A model generated the notes under the pieces. It was not told the DNA's origin. It did no database searches and saw only the letters and a program-made list of their open reading frames with translations. Positions 1 through 8,547 of a stretch of DNA of 64,000 nt are shown here, piece by piece; positions within the stretch are counted from its first letter, which is position 1; the number at the start of each line of letters is the position of its first letter. A program made the position numbers and the translations under genes. Source of the DNA: JAAELZ01 sp965209105 (GTDB lineage Bacteria; Pseudomonadota; Gammaproteobacteria; Arenicellales; Poriferihabitantaceae); the NCBI GenBank assembly GCA_965209105.1, contig CBDBQB010000036.1, positions 9,432-73,431 of the forward strand. Reading direction: 5' to 3'.

Positions 1-380
1 GAGCCCGCGTCAAATTGCATGACGACCCCTTTAGTTAATACGAGAGACTCACTAACACCATTTCGCTGGATAATTAGGTTCGCATCGCTATCAACGCTGA
101 GAAGGTTATACGAATGAAAATTTCGAATATGCGGTACAACAAACCTTGTCCCCTGAAAAGAAGCTGGAACGGGTAAGTCAGTCCGATTTAGATCGCTTCC
201 TAAAACAAATGCGCCAGTTCCTTTGATTTCCGAACCAAGTACAATGCCAGCACCCGCCTCAATAGTACCGATTTCATATCGATTCAAAGACAAGCTCACA
301 GACTCCGCTTGAATGGTGTTCCCATCCGACAGGCTCATCACCTTGAGGGTCTGAGACTCCAAAGCTGGATTCAACACATA
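1..380 (-). pseudogene. Fragment of a secreted/surface protein, cut by IS
   Basis: An uninterrupted minus-strand reading frame of about 126 codons runs from the insertion-sequence edge to the window edge. It has no start codon of its own. The product is rich in short hydrophobic/polar alternation, with stretches such as LPVPASFQGTRFVVP and VDSDANLIIQRNGVSESLVL. This pattern resembles beta-rich IgGFc-binding-like surface proteins, but the family link is only an impression. The frame meets a stop about 60 bp inside the IS, so the gene is interrupted at its upstream side. The rest of the gene lies left of the window. Its upstream part was not found on the far side of the IS. Confidence 0.4.
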
Positions 381-1452
381 GAGACCTTTGCATAATTCCG
401 AAAGGGTCGAGACATAAATGTTAAAATTCAAACAGAATTATATCGTTAGGAAATAGTCGCTATGTCTTGGAAAAACCTATCACAATATGGCCTTGCAGAC
501 GCCTTGTTATCGAAGCATGATAGTCTAAAAGAGCTTGATGATGTTCATCAAATTATCGATTGGCCTGAGATCGAAGGTCTTCTGAGTCCGTTATATTCCA
601 GTAAACGAGGTAAGCCAGCCTTTCCGCCGCTGATGATGTTTAAAGTGATGCTGCTCCAAGCCTGGTATAACTTAAGCGACCCAGCGATGGAGAAACAACT
701 GGCTCGGGATTTATTGTTTCGCCGCTTTGTTGGTCTGAATCTAAGCGATTCGATACCTGATCATTCAACTATCTGGCGATTCAGGAATCTTCTTCAGAAA
801 GAAGGCTTATTGGATGCCATGTTAGCGCGTATCAATACGCAACTTGCCCGAGCCAGTTTGATCGTCACCCAAGGTTCGATCAGTATTGTGGATGCCACCG
901 TGATTGAAGCCAAGCAATCTCGCCCGAGGAAGAATAAGAAAGGTAAAAATACGCAAGACCCTGAAGCGGCTTATACCTCAAAGATATCAGCCGATGGTAA
1001 ACGTAAAACGACGTACGGATATAAGCTTCATGCAAATACAGATGAAGATGGCTTTATCAAGAAATTGGCGTATAGCCCAGCGAACGACCATGACTCACAG
1101 CATTTTGATGAGGTATTGACGGGCAAGGAATCTGCTGTCTATGCTGACAGTGCCTATGCTAGCCAGAAGAATGAAGAGCGACTCGGCAAGAAAAGCAAGA
1201 TATTGTATCGAGCTTATCGGAACGCACCATTGAGTGATGCGCAGAAAGCGGCGAATAAAATACGTTCTGGTATCCGTTCGACAGTTGAGCGTGTCTTTGG
1301 CTTACTGAAACTTCACCACGGATTATCAAAAGCGCGTTATATGGGTTTGGAGCGAAACAAATGCCGAGCGCAGCTGATCGCGATGAGCCACAACATCAAG
1401 TGTGGCCTGTCGATATACCGGAAAATGCAGGTGAGTTGTGCCTAAAGGCCAC
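381..1452 (+). mobile_element. IS5-family insertion sequence, about 1.07 kb
   Basis: One transposase gene sits between imperfect terminal inverted repeats. The left end starts GAGACCTTTGCATAATTCCG. The right end, gagttgtgcctaaaggcc at about 1433-1450, is its inverted match apart from a 2-bp insertion and a few mismatches. The transposase stop codon lies inside the right repeat, as is common in this family. No clean target-site duplication is visible next to the proposed ends, so the exact borders are uncertain by a few bases or a rearrangement has occurred. The element interrupts the minus-strand surface-protein frame to its left. Confidence 0.65.
462..1445 (+). CDS. IS5-family DDE transposase
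   Basis: The gene encodes a 327-residue DDE recombinase that cuts and re-joins the ends of its own element. An InsH-type N-terminal domain (about residues 10-115) includes the PPLMMFKVMLLQAWYNLSD stretch. The DDE_Tnp_1 catalytic core follows, with Asp144 (VDATVIEA), Asp229 (YADSAYAS) and Glu276 (STVERVFG) as the likely triad. Length and domain order are normal for IS5 elements, and no frameshift is seen, so the element may still be active. The gene fills nearly all of the element. Confidence 0.92.
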   Translation: MSWKNLSQYGLADALLSKHDSLKELDDVHQIIDWPEIEGLLSPLYSSKRGKPAFPPLMMFKVMLLQAWYNLSDPAMEKQLARDLLFRRFVGLNLSDSIPDHSTIWRFRNLLQKEGLLDAMLARINTQLARASLIVTQGSISIVDATVIEAKQSRPRKNKKGKNTQDPEAAYTSKISADGKRKTTYGYKLHANTDEDGFIKKLAYSPANDHDSQHFDEVLTGKESAVYADSAYASQKNEERLGKKSKILYRAYRNAPLSDAQKAANKIRSGIRSTVERVFGLLKLHHGLSKARYMGLERNKCRAQLIAMSHNIKCGLSIYRKMQVSCA

Positions 1453-2015
1453 GAAAGGCGATTAAACCAGCCTCTTTCCTTGGAAAAGGCGCCTCAAATG
1501 GTGTTAATTCCATCGAATCGGGTCGAAAAGCCCCTTTGCGAAGATAAATGCACATGTGTCGCTCAAAAAACGGAGTATTCATACGAAGCGGCGGAAAAGC
1601 TGTGATAATGCAAAGCTCTCACATAGTATTGATTTTTAAGCGTTTGACCGTGAGCCGAATATATCCAACATGCGCTAAATAATATGATATAGCTAGCATA
1701 AAGCGCCCTGACCATTGTACTCATTCTCCATTTCCCTTTTGTATTTCGCTCGACTATAGCATAGTTTTTACTTAACTCGAAAATATGGCCTAAGCTTTTC
1801 CATAAAACTAACATGAACTATTTGGAAAGCTTAGCAAACAGATATTTTCCTAAATTTTACCTAGATATGACCAGAACAAATACCATCCCTAATCGTTCTT
1901 TACTATCCGTAACTAGTATCCAAGCATTAGAGTTTAACTTTTCTTGTCTATAAACTTTGGGAACACCTATGGCGGGTAGAGTGGTGGGTAGAGTGGTGGG
2001 TAGAAAGACAGTCTC
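1453..2015. other. Gene-free stretch right of the IS
   Basis: About 560 bp between the IS and the tRNA terminator. No ORF here has a recognisable domain; an 83-codon minus-strand frame at 1563-1814 looks like chance. A minus-strand frame running back from the IS edge (about 1450-1560) is open but does not clearly continue the gene cut on the left. The only structure seen is a short 12-bp tandem repeat near 1974-2004. Confidence 0.5.
1974..2004 (+). repeat. 12-bp tandem repeat, 2.6 copies
   Basis: The unit gggtagagtggt is repeated twice in full and once in part. It lies just beyond the tRNA-Ser terminator. No function is apparent. Confidence 0.8.
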
Positions 2016-2047
2016 AAAATAATCCATTGAATTATCAATGGATTATT
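2016..2047 (-). terminator. Rho-independent terminator of tRNA-Ser
   Basis: Two perfect 13-bp arms (AATAATCCATTGA and its complement, 2018-2030 and 2035-2047) flank a 4-nt loop. Read on the minus strand, the hairpin is followed by TTTT and lies 8 bp beyond the tRNA 3' end. The stem is AT-rich, so termination strength is uncertain. Confidence 0.65.
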
Positions 2048-2055
2048 TATTGTAT

Positions 2056-2143
2056 TGGCGGAGAGCGAGGGATTCGAACCCCCGGACCTGTTACAGTCAA
2101 CGGTTTTCAAGACCGCCGCATTCGACCACTCTGCCAGCTCTCC
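2056..2143 (-). tRNA. tRNA-Ser (anticodon UGA)
   Basis: The minus strand reads GGAGAGCTGGCAGAGTGG and continues to a 3' end of CTCTCCGCCA. The acceptor stem GGAGAG/CTCTCC pairs perfectly and CCA is encoded. The anticodon arm is CGGTCTTGAAAACCG, giving loop CTTGAAA and anticodon TGA. A long variable arm and the T arm with GGTTCGAATCC are present, as expected for a class II serine tRNA. The 88-nt length fits. A terminator hairpin follows. The first 23 nt of the gene are duplicated three more times upstream in a tandem array. Confidence 0.95.
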
Positions 2144-2700
2144 ATATTTAAAGGTCATACATTTAATCGACTAATGTGGCTTCGATCACCACGCGGCTCA
2201 ATCCACCGCATTACTCAACCCTTCCTGGGTTTCGCCCTTCGGGCTCGCTGCGCTCGTGAAAATCTGTTCCTTACAGATTTTTCGACCACTCTGCCAGCTC
2301 TCCATATTTAAAGGTCATACATTTAATCGACTAATGTGGCTTCGATCACCACGCGGCTCAATCCACCGCATTACTCAACCCTTCCTGGGTTTCGCCCTTC
2401 GGGCTCGCTGCGCTCGTGAAAATCTGTTCCTTACAGATTTTTCGACCACTCTGCCAGCTCTCCATATTTAAAGGTCATACATTTAATCGACTAATGTGGC
2501 TTCGATCACCACGCGGCTCAATCCACCGCCCTTACCCAATCACTTGGTCAACCCTTCCTAGGTTTCGCCCTTCGGGCTCGCTACGCTCGTGAAAATCTGT
2601 TCCTTACAGATTTTTCAACCACTCCGCCAACTCTCCATATTTAAAGGTCATACATTTGATCAACTAATGTGGCTTCGATCGCCACGCGGCTCGATCTGCC
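2121..2700 (-). repeat. Tandem array carrying the 5' 23 nt of tRNA-Ser
   Basis: Units begin at 2121, 2281, 2441 and 2614. The first two are identical 160-bp copies, the third is a diverged 173-bp copy and the fourth is partial. Each unit holds, on the minus strand, an AT-rich leader, the first 23 nt of tRNA-Ser (acceptor and D-arm side), and a perfect 8-bp hairpin AAATCTGT/ACAGATTT (2260-2267 with 2273-2280 in unit 1). Next to it lies a GC-rich CGCCCTTCGGGCTCGCTGCG element. The copy furthest from the tRNA has changes in its 23-nt fragment, so it appears oldest. Function is unknown. The closest analogue I know is the E. coli tyrT array, which repeats a tRNA 3' end. Confidence 0.9.
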
Positions 2701-2785
2701 ACTCAAACGAGGTTGGCGATTATATATAAGCTGGTATACGAGGCCAATGTTTTTGTGACCTATCCCGGTGCTTAATTTAGCAGGC

Positions 2786-3802
2786 TCAAACCAAAGCAGC
2801 GAGTTGCGCTTTAATCTGCAAGGCTAGTTTTTTATCGATTGGCTTGCTTGGTTTTGCCTTCATCTCGGAGTATCGTTTTTGACTCGCCTCTGCGGCAGGG
2901 TATTCCTTAGCCTGCAATAATTCATCCACCGCATCAGAATCGTTGCAGACAAGCAGCATATCGCAGCCTGCTGCCTCGGCGCGGTTGGCGCGCTCGATAA
3001 TATTGCCGCCGACACAGGCGCCGCGCATACTTAGATCATCACTAAAGATTAGCCCTTTAAACCCCATCTGCTTTCTCAACACAGTTTGCAGCCAATACTC
3101 GGAAAAAGTCGGCAGCTGATTGTCGACGCTGGGAAAATCTATATGCGCAGTCATCACCGCACCGAGCTTATCTTGTAGGGCGATAAACGGCAGCATATCT
3201 TCGCGTTCAATATCCTGCTGTGCACGTTGATCAACAGGGGTTTCTAAGTGTGAGTCGGTAAGTACATGACCATGCCCAGGAAAGTGTTTGCCGGTCGCCT
3301 GCATACCCGCAGCATTCATTCCGTCTATGAAAACGCCAGCCAGTGTCGTAAGAATAACCGGGTCGGAATGAAAGGCTCGATCACCAATCACCGTCTCGTC
3401 GTGCACGCCTATATCCAGTACCGGCGCGAAGCTAAAATCAAGGCCGCAATTAATCAGTTCCTCAGCCATCAGCTGCGCCGTGGCGTGAATTAAATCAAGT
3501 ATGCTTTGTTTATCTTGCGCGGCGTCGTACTGCTGCCCCAATGCACGCATAGGTGGCAAACGCGTAAAGCCCGTTTGAAAGCGTTGTACTCGACCGCCTT
3601 CTTGGTCAACCGCGATCAATAGCGCCGGGGTTCGCAGCGAGCGAATTTCTCGAATGAGCTCGCTGACTTGCTGTTGATCCGCAAAATTTCGACTAAACAA
3701 TATCACCCCGCCAACGCTAGGCTGACGCAATCGACGCTGATCATCTGAGCCCAAGCTAAGGCCCTCAAGATCAATCATTAAAGCGCCTAGCGCCTGACGC
3801 AT
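2786..3802 (-). CDS. nagZ: Beta-N-acetylhexosaminidase NagZ
   Basis: This cytoplasmic GH3 enzyme removes GlcNAc from anhydro-muropeptides during peptidoglycan recycling. The 338-residue product has IDLEG at its start, FSRNF, the substrate-binding AVDQEGGRVQRF, and the signature KHFPGHG (172-178) followed by DSH (183-185), whose Asp/His pair is catalytic in NagZ. The frame is open further upstream, but that part overlaps the next gene and does not look like NagZ, so the ATG before RQALGALMIDLEG is chosen. It is the last gene of a minus-strand run, 8 bp after the L,D-transpeptidase-like gene, which also acts on cell wall in its known relatives. Confidence 0.93.
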   Translation of the reverse strand: MRQALGALMIDLEGLSLGSDDQRRLRQPSVGGVILFSRNFADQQQVSELIREIRSLRTPALLIAVDQEGGRVQRFQTGFTRLPPMRALGQQYDAAQDKQSILDLIHATAQLMAEELINCGLDFSFAPVLDIGVHDETVIGDRAFHSDPVILTTLAGVFIDGMNAAGMQATGKHFPGHGHVLTDSHLETPVDQRAQQDIEREDMLPFIALQDKLGAVMTAHIDFPSVDNQLPTFSEYWLQTVLRKQMGFKGLIFSDDLSMRGACVGGNIIERANRAEAAGCDMLLVCNDSDAVDELLQAKEYPAAEASQKRYSEMKAKPSKPIDKKLALQIKAQLAALV

Positions 3803-3810
3803 ACTCGCCA

Positions 3811-4302
3811 CTATTGCGCGCCCTGCTCGCTGAGTATTTCCACGGGCGTACCGATTTCTACCTGATTGAACAAGTCGATGATGTCCGAATTGCGCATACG
3901 GATACAACCGCGCGAACCCGGCTGACCCATTGCAACATCGTCTGGCGAGCCGTGAATATAGATATAGCGTTGCATCGTGTCGGTATCGCCGAGTCGGTTT
4001 TTACCCGGCTCAACACCGCTCAACCATAAGATACGCGTCAGTATCCAATCGCGATCTGGAAATTGCTTTCGTAGAGCTTGTGTATAGACTTCACCGCTCA
4101 ATCGACGCGCGACAAAGACCGCGCCCGCTTTTGCGCCCGCGCCAATCTTAGCGCGAATGATATGCTTGCCTCGGGGGGTACATTCGCTGCCGTTTTGTTC
4201 GCCAAGACCGTTCGCCGCACTTGAAATGGAATAGCGCCTAAGCGTTTTGCCCAGAGTACATAAGTGCATACTTTGTTCGGATACATCGATTTTCAGTTGC
4301 AT
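3811..4302 (-). CDS. L,D-transpeptidase (YkuD) family protein
   Basis: The 163-residue protein has a YkuD catalytic domain with the signature His117-Gly...Ser130-Arg-Gly-Cys133-Ile-Arg135-Met. Cys133 is the expected nucleophile. Family members cross-link peptidoglycan or attach proteins to it in the periplasm. No signal peptide or membrane segment is visible: the product starts MQLKIDVSEQSMHL. Export is therefore unclear; either this is a cytoplasmic variant or the start is not where it appears. It overlaps the phosphatase stop by one base and is followed by nagZ, so the three are probably co-transcribed. Confidence 0.85.
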   Translation of the reverse strand: MQLKIDVSEQSMHLCTLGKTLRRYSISSAANGLGEQNGSECTPRGKHIIRAKIGAGAKAGAVFVARRLSGEVYTQALRKQFPDRDWILTRILWLSGVEPGKNRLGDTDTMQRYIYIHGSPDDVAMGQPGSRGCIRMRNSDIIDLFNQVEIGTPVEILSEQGAQ

Positions 4303-4781
4303 CAGCCGTACTCTGAGACGATATGATCAAGCAAGCCCTGCGAAGCATTTTCGATTAAATCCAATACATGCGGAAAGCCGCCTGCGCTTCCAAAATACGG
4401 ATCCGGCACTTCTGTTTCCGGTACCCCTTTTGCGAAATCTAGGAATAGATGCAGTTTGTCGGATTGCGCAATACTCGCCAAGGATTCTAAATGGGTGTAA
4501 TTATCTTCGTCCATTGCAAGCACATAATCAAAACTCGCAAAATCGCTGGCGGTGGCTTGCCGCCCGCGAAAGCCGGATAAATCATATCCTCGGGATCGTG
4601 CCGCGTCTATTGCACGCGAATCGGGGCGTTCCCCGACATGCCAATTGCTGGTTCCCGCTGAATCGACTTCGATAAATTTCATCAAACCATGCGACTCAAC
4701 CAGCTTGCGAAACACGCCTTCTGCGGTCGGCGATCGACAAATATTTCCCAAGCATACAAATACAACACTTACCCTGCGCAT
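4302..4781 (-). CDS. Low-molecular-weight protein-tyrosine phosphatase
   Basis: The 159-residue protein has the P-loop VCLGNICRS at residues 9-17 with Cys10 as nucleophile and Arg16, and the general-acid Asp127 in DPYFG. These are all the features of an LMW-PTP, at normal length. Such enzymes remove phosphate from tyrosine, in bacteria often on exopolysaccharide-control kinases, but no such kinase is seen nearby. It lies 14 bp after spoT and overlaps the next gene by one base, so it reads as part of the spoT transcription unit. Confidence 0.9.
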   Translation of the reverse strand: MRRVSVVFVCLGNICRSPTAEGVFRKLVESHGLMKFIEVDSAGTSNWHVGERPDSRAIDAARSRGYDLSGFRGRQATASDFASFDYVLAMDEDNYTHLESLASIAQSDKLHLFLDFAKGVPETEVPDPYFGSAGGFPHVLDLIENASQGLLDHIVSEYG

Positions 4782-4795
4782 AGCATCAACTCAAT

Positions 4796-6973
4796 TTAAT
4801 GTGACCCAATATCCCCGACCCGCTCTAACTCAAAAACGTATTGGCTTTCTGTCAGGGCAGTGGTAATTTCCTTAAGTTGATCTAAGTGACTGACCTCGAT
4901 CTCAAATTCCATACTTGCCAAATTCTGCTCCTCGGTGGGCATCTCAACTTTAGTGATGTTCGAATTATGTTCGGCAATAATCTGTGCGATGTTAGCCAGC
5001 ACACCGGGAGTATTATTCACCACAATTCTCAATTTACTCTTAAAAGAATTTTTGGGATTTTTGCCCCAATCCAAGTGCAACCAACGGTCAATGTGTTTTC
5101 GATAACGCTTAGTGTTCGGGCAGTTATCACGATGCACTACCATTCCTCGGTCGGCGGCAAACACACCGATAATATTATCGCCAGGAACGGGATAACAGCA
5201 ACTGGCATAGTTAATCAGTAAATTCTCGGCACCACGAATCGACAAGCTTGAGGAAGCCGGTAACTTTTGCTCATCGATATCTAAGGCAGTGAGCGAAACA
5301 AGCTGTTCTGCCACCATCAAAGGTAGACGCTTGCCGAATCCAATATCTGCTAGCAAAGTGTTCCAATCTTTGATTTCAAACAGTTCCAGTAATTGGACTT
5401 TATGATTGCTCGCAATATGTTTACCTTTAAAGCCGCGATCTCGTAACGCTTTAGTCAACAGCCTGCGCCCAAGACTAATCGCCTCTTTTTCTTTTTGTTG
5501 GCTCAAGAAATGGCGTATCGCGGTTCGGGCTTTTGAAGTCACCACAAAATTCAACCAAGACGGCAATGGCCGGCCGGTTCTAGAGGTGACCACTTCGACT
5601 CGATTACCTGAGTCCAATACTGTATTGAGCGCAGAAACTTCGCCATCGACTTTACAACCCACGCATTGATTGCCAACATCTGAATGTACCGCATAGGCAA
5701 AATCGACCGCAGTCGCGCCAACGGGCAAGTGTTTTATTTCGCCCTTGGGGGTAAAAACAAATAATTTGTCGGGGTACATTTCGGCGCGTAAATGCTCCAT
5801 AAAATGCCCAGAATCACCTACTTTGCCCTGCATATCCAAAAACCCGTCTAGCCATTTTTTGACAATCTGTTGCGGCTGCTTGGACTGATCATCGCTGGAC
5901 TTATAAATCCAATGTGAGGCGACGCCCGACTCAGCAACACGATCCATTTCCACTGTGCGAATCTGAATTTCTACCGGCAATCCGTGCGGCCCGATGACCA
6001 CTGTATGCAGCGATTGATAGCCATTGGTTTTGGGCATGCCGATGTAGTCTTTTACATTGTGCAGCATCGGCGTGTATTCCTGATGCACAATGCCCAGGGC
6101 GCGGTAACATTCATCTTGCGTTTGCACAATAATACGAATCCCATGTATGTCTCTTTGCGATTTTACCGAGACTTTACGATGTTTGACCTTCTGATAAATA
6201 CTGTACACGCGTTTTTTACGCCCCACGACCTTCGCGCCTTCAATGCCAGCTGCTTTAAATTTCGCCTCGAGACGATTAGCGATATCGGTTTCTACCGGCC
6301 TTCTGCCGCGGGTATCGGCCTCCAAGCGCTTGGCGATGGCTTGATATCTGACAGGGTATAAAGCTTTAAAGCAGAGATCTTCGAGATCTGCTGTCATTTC
6401 GCGCATACCCAGGCGGTTTGCGATCGGCGCGTAAATATCTAAAGTCTGTCTCGCAATGCGCTCGCGTTTGTCTTTCGGTAAATGCTCAATGGTATGCATA
6501 TTATGCAAGCGATCAGCGAGTTTAATCAGGATAACACGCACGTCTTTAGCCATCGCCAATAACATCTTTCGAAATGATTCGGCCTCAGCGTGCTGGGGTT
6601 TGTCAGTCGTGACTTGCGATATCTTACTGACCCCATCGACCAGATGCGCGACGTCCTCGCCAAATTTCTCGGCAAGCACCTTTCGACTGACACCGGTATC
6701 TTCAATGACGTCATGCAAGATCGCTGCGATCAGGGTGCGACTGTCGATCTGCATATCCGCTAAGATCAGTGCAACAGCTAAGGGATGGTGAATATAGGCT
6801 TCACCACTCTTTCGGGTCTGATCAAGATGAGCTTCCGCCGCGAACAAATACGCGTCATAGACGGTTTGCTGGGCATCGGGCTCTAGGTACTTCTTAGTCG
6901 TCTCGAGCAGTTGGCTGATTAATACGCGCTCTTTGGGTACATCGACATTGGGCGTGAGTTCCGACACCGCCAC
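4796..6973 (-). CDS. spoT: Bifunctional (p)ppGpp synthetase/hydrolase SpoT
   Basis: The 725-residue product has the complete Rel/Spo architecture. The HD hydrolase comes first (HHPLAV from 62, His87-Asp88 and Glu91-Asp92 in ILHDVIEDTG). The synthetase domain (about 230-350, RRKKVYSIYQKVKHR, DIHGIRI) follows, then a TGS domain (about 394-455, VFTPKGEIKHLPVGATAVDFA) and a C-terminal ACT domain (about 650-720). The intact HD site favours SpoT over RelA. The protein makes and degrades the stringent alarmone in the cytoplasm. The upstream neighbours rpoZ and gmk form the usual gmk-rpoZ-spoT order of gammaproteobacteria. Confidence 0.95.
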   Translation of the reverse strand: MAVSELTPNVDVPKERVLISQLLETTKKYLEPDAQQTVYDAYLFAAEAHLDQTRKSGEAYIHHPLAVALILADMQIDSRTLIAAILHDVIEDTGVSRKVLAEKFGEDVAHLVDGVSKISQVTTDKPQHAEAESFRKMLLAMAKDVRVILIKLADRLHNMHTIEHLPKDKRERIARQTLDIYAPIANRLGMREMTADLEDLCFKALYPVRYQAIAKRLEADTRGRRPVETDIANRLEAKFKAAGIEGAKVVGRKKRVYSIYQKVKHRKVSVKSQRDIHGIRIIVQTQDECYRALGIVHQEYTPMLHNVKDYIGMPKTNGYQSLHTVVIGPHGLPVEIQIRTVEMDRVAESGVASHWIYKSSDDQSKQPQQIVKKWLDGFLDMQGKVGDSGHFMEHLRAEMYPDKLFVFTPKGEIKHLPVGATAVDFAYAVHSDVGNQCVGCKVDGEVSALNTVLDSGNRVEVVTSRTGRPLPSWLNFVVTSKARTAIRHFLSQQKEKEAISLGRRLLTKALRDRGFKGKHIASNHKVQLLELFEIKDWNTLLADIGFGKRLPLMVAEQLVSLTALDIDEQKLPASSSLSIRGAENLLINYASCCYPVPGDNIIGVFAADRGMVVHRDNCPNTKRYRKHIDRWLHLDWGKNPKNSFKSKLRIVVNNTPGVLANIAQIIAEHNSNITKVEMPTEEQNLASMEFEIEVSHLDQLKEITTALTESQYVFELERVGDIGSH

Positions 6974-7010
6974 TTACACAGCGACTAACCGCCAGGGGTT
7001 TACTTTTTCT

Positions 7011-7433
7011 TTAGGTCTTGGCGTCTGACTCAGCATCACCCGGCTCGGCCACTTGCTCGTCGCCCTCTATCATCATGCTAGAACTTGTTGGCTCGTCTTT
7101 TGTTTTCTCATCGCTAGCCTCCGCATTAAAGGCTTCGGCGCCCATCGTCTCTGCTAAGGCTTCAGCGATTAAACGCTCTGCTTCTTCGTCATCGATCTCT
7201 TCAATTTCTTCGTCTTCATTGAATAAGCCGATATTGGTTGACTCTAGGATACTCGCGTCCACTAAATTTTCAGCAATCTCGCGCAAAGCGATAACGGTGG
7301 GTTTGTCACCTTCGTCTTCAACCAAAGCTTTGGCGCCCATTGAAAGCTGACGCGCGCGCTTGGCAGCAATCAACACCAGCTGGAAGCGATTATCGACATG
7401 TTCTAGGCAGTCTGTCACGGTTACACGTGCCAT
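7011..7433 (-). CDS. rpoZ: RNA polymerase omega subunit with acidic tail
   Basis: Residues 1-65 (MARVTVTDCLEHVDNRFQLV..., AAKRARQL, ALREIAENLV) match the omega subunit, which stabilises the beta' subunit and in E. coli forms part of a ppGpp site. Ordinary omega is about 80-90 residues. This one is 140, because the C-terminus carries about 60 extra residues dominated by Glu, Asp and Ala with Lys/Thr/Ser. The tail looks disordered and has no recognised domain. The gene sits between gmk and spoT, as usual, 37 bp before spoT. Confidence 0.93.
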   Translation of the reverse strand: MARVTVTDCLEHVDNRFQLVLIAAKRARQLSMGAKALVEDEGDKPTVIALREIAENLVDASILESTNIGLFNEDEEIEEIDDEEAERLIAEALAETMGAEAFNAEASDEKTKDEPTSSSMMIEGDEQVAEPGDAESDAKT

Positions 7434-7587
7434 GGATATTTCCTCAAATTCAGTTGGGTTTGATTCTAGGCGGTCTGGATTCTAAATACAGCCCTTATAT
7501 GGGGGTATTTGATCACGATTTCTAGCCATTCGCTGCGAAAATCAAACGTCGCTATCACTCGTTTGTTTTGCTTCGCGTCTTTACGGC

Positions 7588-8154
7588 CTATGCGAGATCA
7601 AACAAGGCGTTCAATTCTGACAAGGCGTGCTCAAAGTTATCATTAACAATTCGATACGAATACTCGTCTTGATGGCTAAGTTCATTCCTAGCGCCTTGCA
7701 TACGCCGCGCAATAGTTTCGTCGTCGTCTTGGCCACGCGCACGTAAGCGCTGCTCAAGTGCTTCGATCGATGGCGGCACGATAAACACCGTTTCAGTTTT
7801 TGGAAATTGCTCACGCACTTGGCGCGCGCCTTGCCAATCGATGTCCAAAATAACATGTTTACCCTGGCTGATTAGAGCTTGCGCCGTGGCTTTTGAAGTC
7901 CCGTATAGATTATCAAATACTTGGGCGTACTCCAAAAATTCGTCACGCTCGATCATCCGCTCGAAGGTTTCGGTATCCACAAAATAATAGTCCTTGCCGT
8001 CTTGCTCACCTTTTCGCCTTGCGCGCGTGGTATGCGAAATCGCCACGGCCACATCGTCGCGTGAATCGATCAGCGCTTGCGCAAGGCTGGTTTTCCCGCA
8101 CCCGGAAGGCGCGGAAAAAATGTAAATTTTTTTGTTCGGCAAAATTGCAGTCAC
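7588..8154 (-). CDS. gmk: Guanylate kinase
   Basis: The enzyme phosphorylates GMP to GDP with ATP. The 188-residue product has the P-loop SAPSGCGKTS near residue 14, the GMP-binding region SHTTRARRKGEQDGKDYYFV, and DIDWQGARQV. It is slightly shorter than the usual 205 residues because the C-terminus stops soon after LNALFDL. It is the first gene of the minus-strand unit leading into rpoZ and spoT; the 154-bp gap before rpoZ allows a separate rpoZ promoter. Confidence 0.94.
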   Translation of the reverse strand: MTAILPNKKIYIFSAPSGCGKTSLAQALIDSRDDVAVAISHTTRARRKGEQDGKDYYFVDTETFERMIERDEFLEYAQVFDNLYGTSKATAQALISQGKHVILDIDWQGARQVREQFPKTETVFIVPPSIEALEQRLRARGQDDDETIARRMQGARNELSHQDEYSYRIVNDNFEHALSELNALFDLA

Positions 8155-8547
8155 CTAAAAAACTAAGCTTAAAAGTGCGCCAAATTCTACCCATAAACCC
8201 GCTACGCCAACAGCCCTAATTCGGCTTTTCTGTTCAAACCTAGCCTTCTGCATGGTTGACCTTAAATTTTCTACCAGATGATGGGTCTCAACGAGAATAT
8301 TAGAAGCACGGAAATGTGGCTTGATGACACATTCTTTTAACGCTTAAGACAAGGGCATTAATCCACTCTAAACTTTTCGACCAATCTTCATGTACTTATG
8401 TATAGGTGTCTCCATCTAATTGAAATCATTGAATATAAGAGAAAGTCGAGCGATTGTTTACAGTTGCAGAATCCCCTCAATGAGTTTATGCTATTGGGTA
8501 CTCAAAAAGTCAGACGTCAGTGGGGGTGTCAACTTTAAAAGGTAAAC
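8155..8547. other. Divergent intergenic region, gmk/kinase
   Basis: This 393-bp stretch separates gmk (minus) from the Ser/Thr kinase gene (plus) and must hold promoters for both. I see AT-rich blocks but no promoter boxes, operators or RNA structure I would defend, and no convincing small gene. Confidence 0.4.

Noticed and set aside
1453..1560. Open minus-strand frame right of the IS as the other half of the interrupted gene
   Set aside because: It is open but does not resemble the fragment on the left, and no matching target duplication is seen.
1563..1814. 83-codon minus-strand ORF next to the IS
   Set aside because: No domain, no ribosome site, poor composition; most likely chance.
2027..2471. 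Two plus-strand ORFs across the tRNA repeat array
   Set aside because: They are translations of the repeated tRNA fragment and its leader, so they repeat with the array and are not genes.
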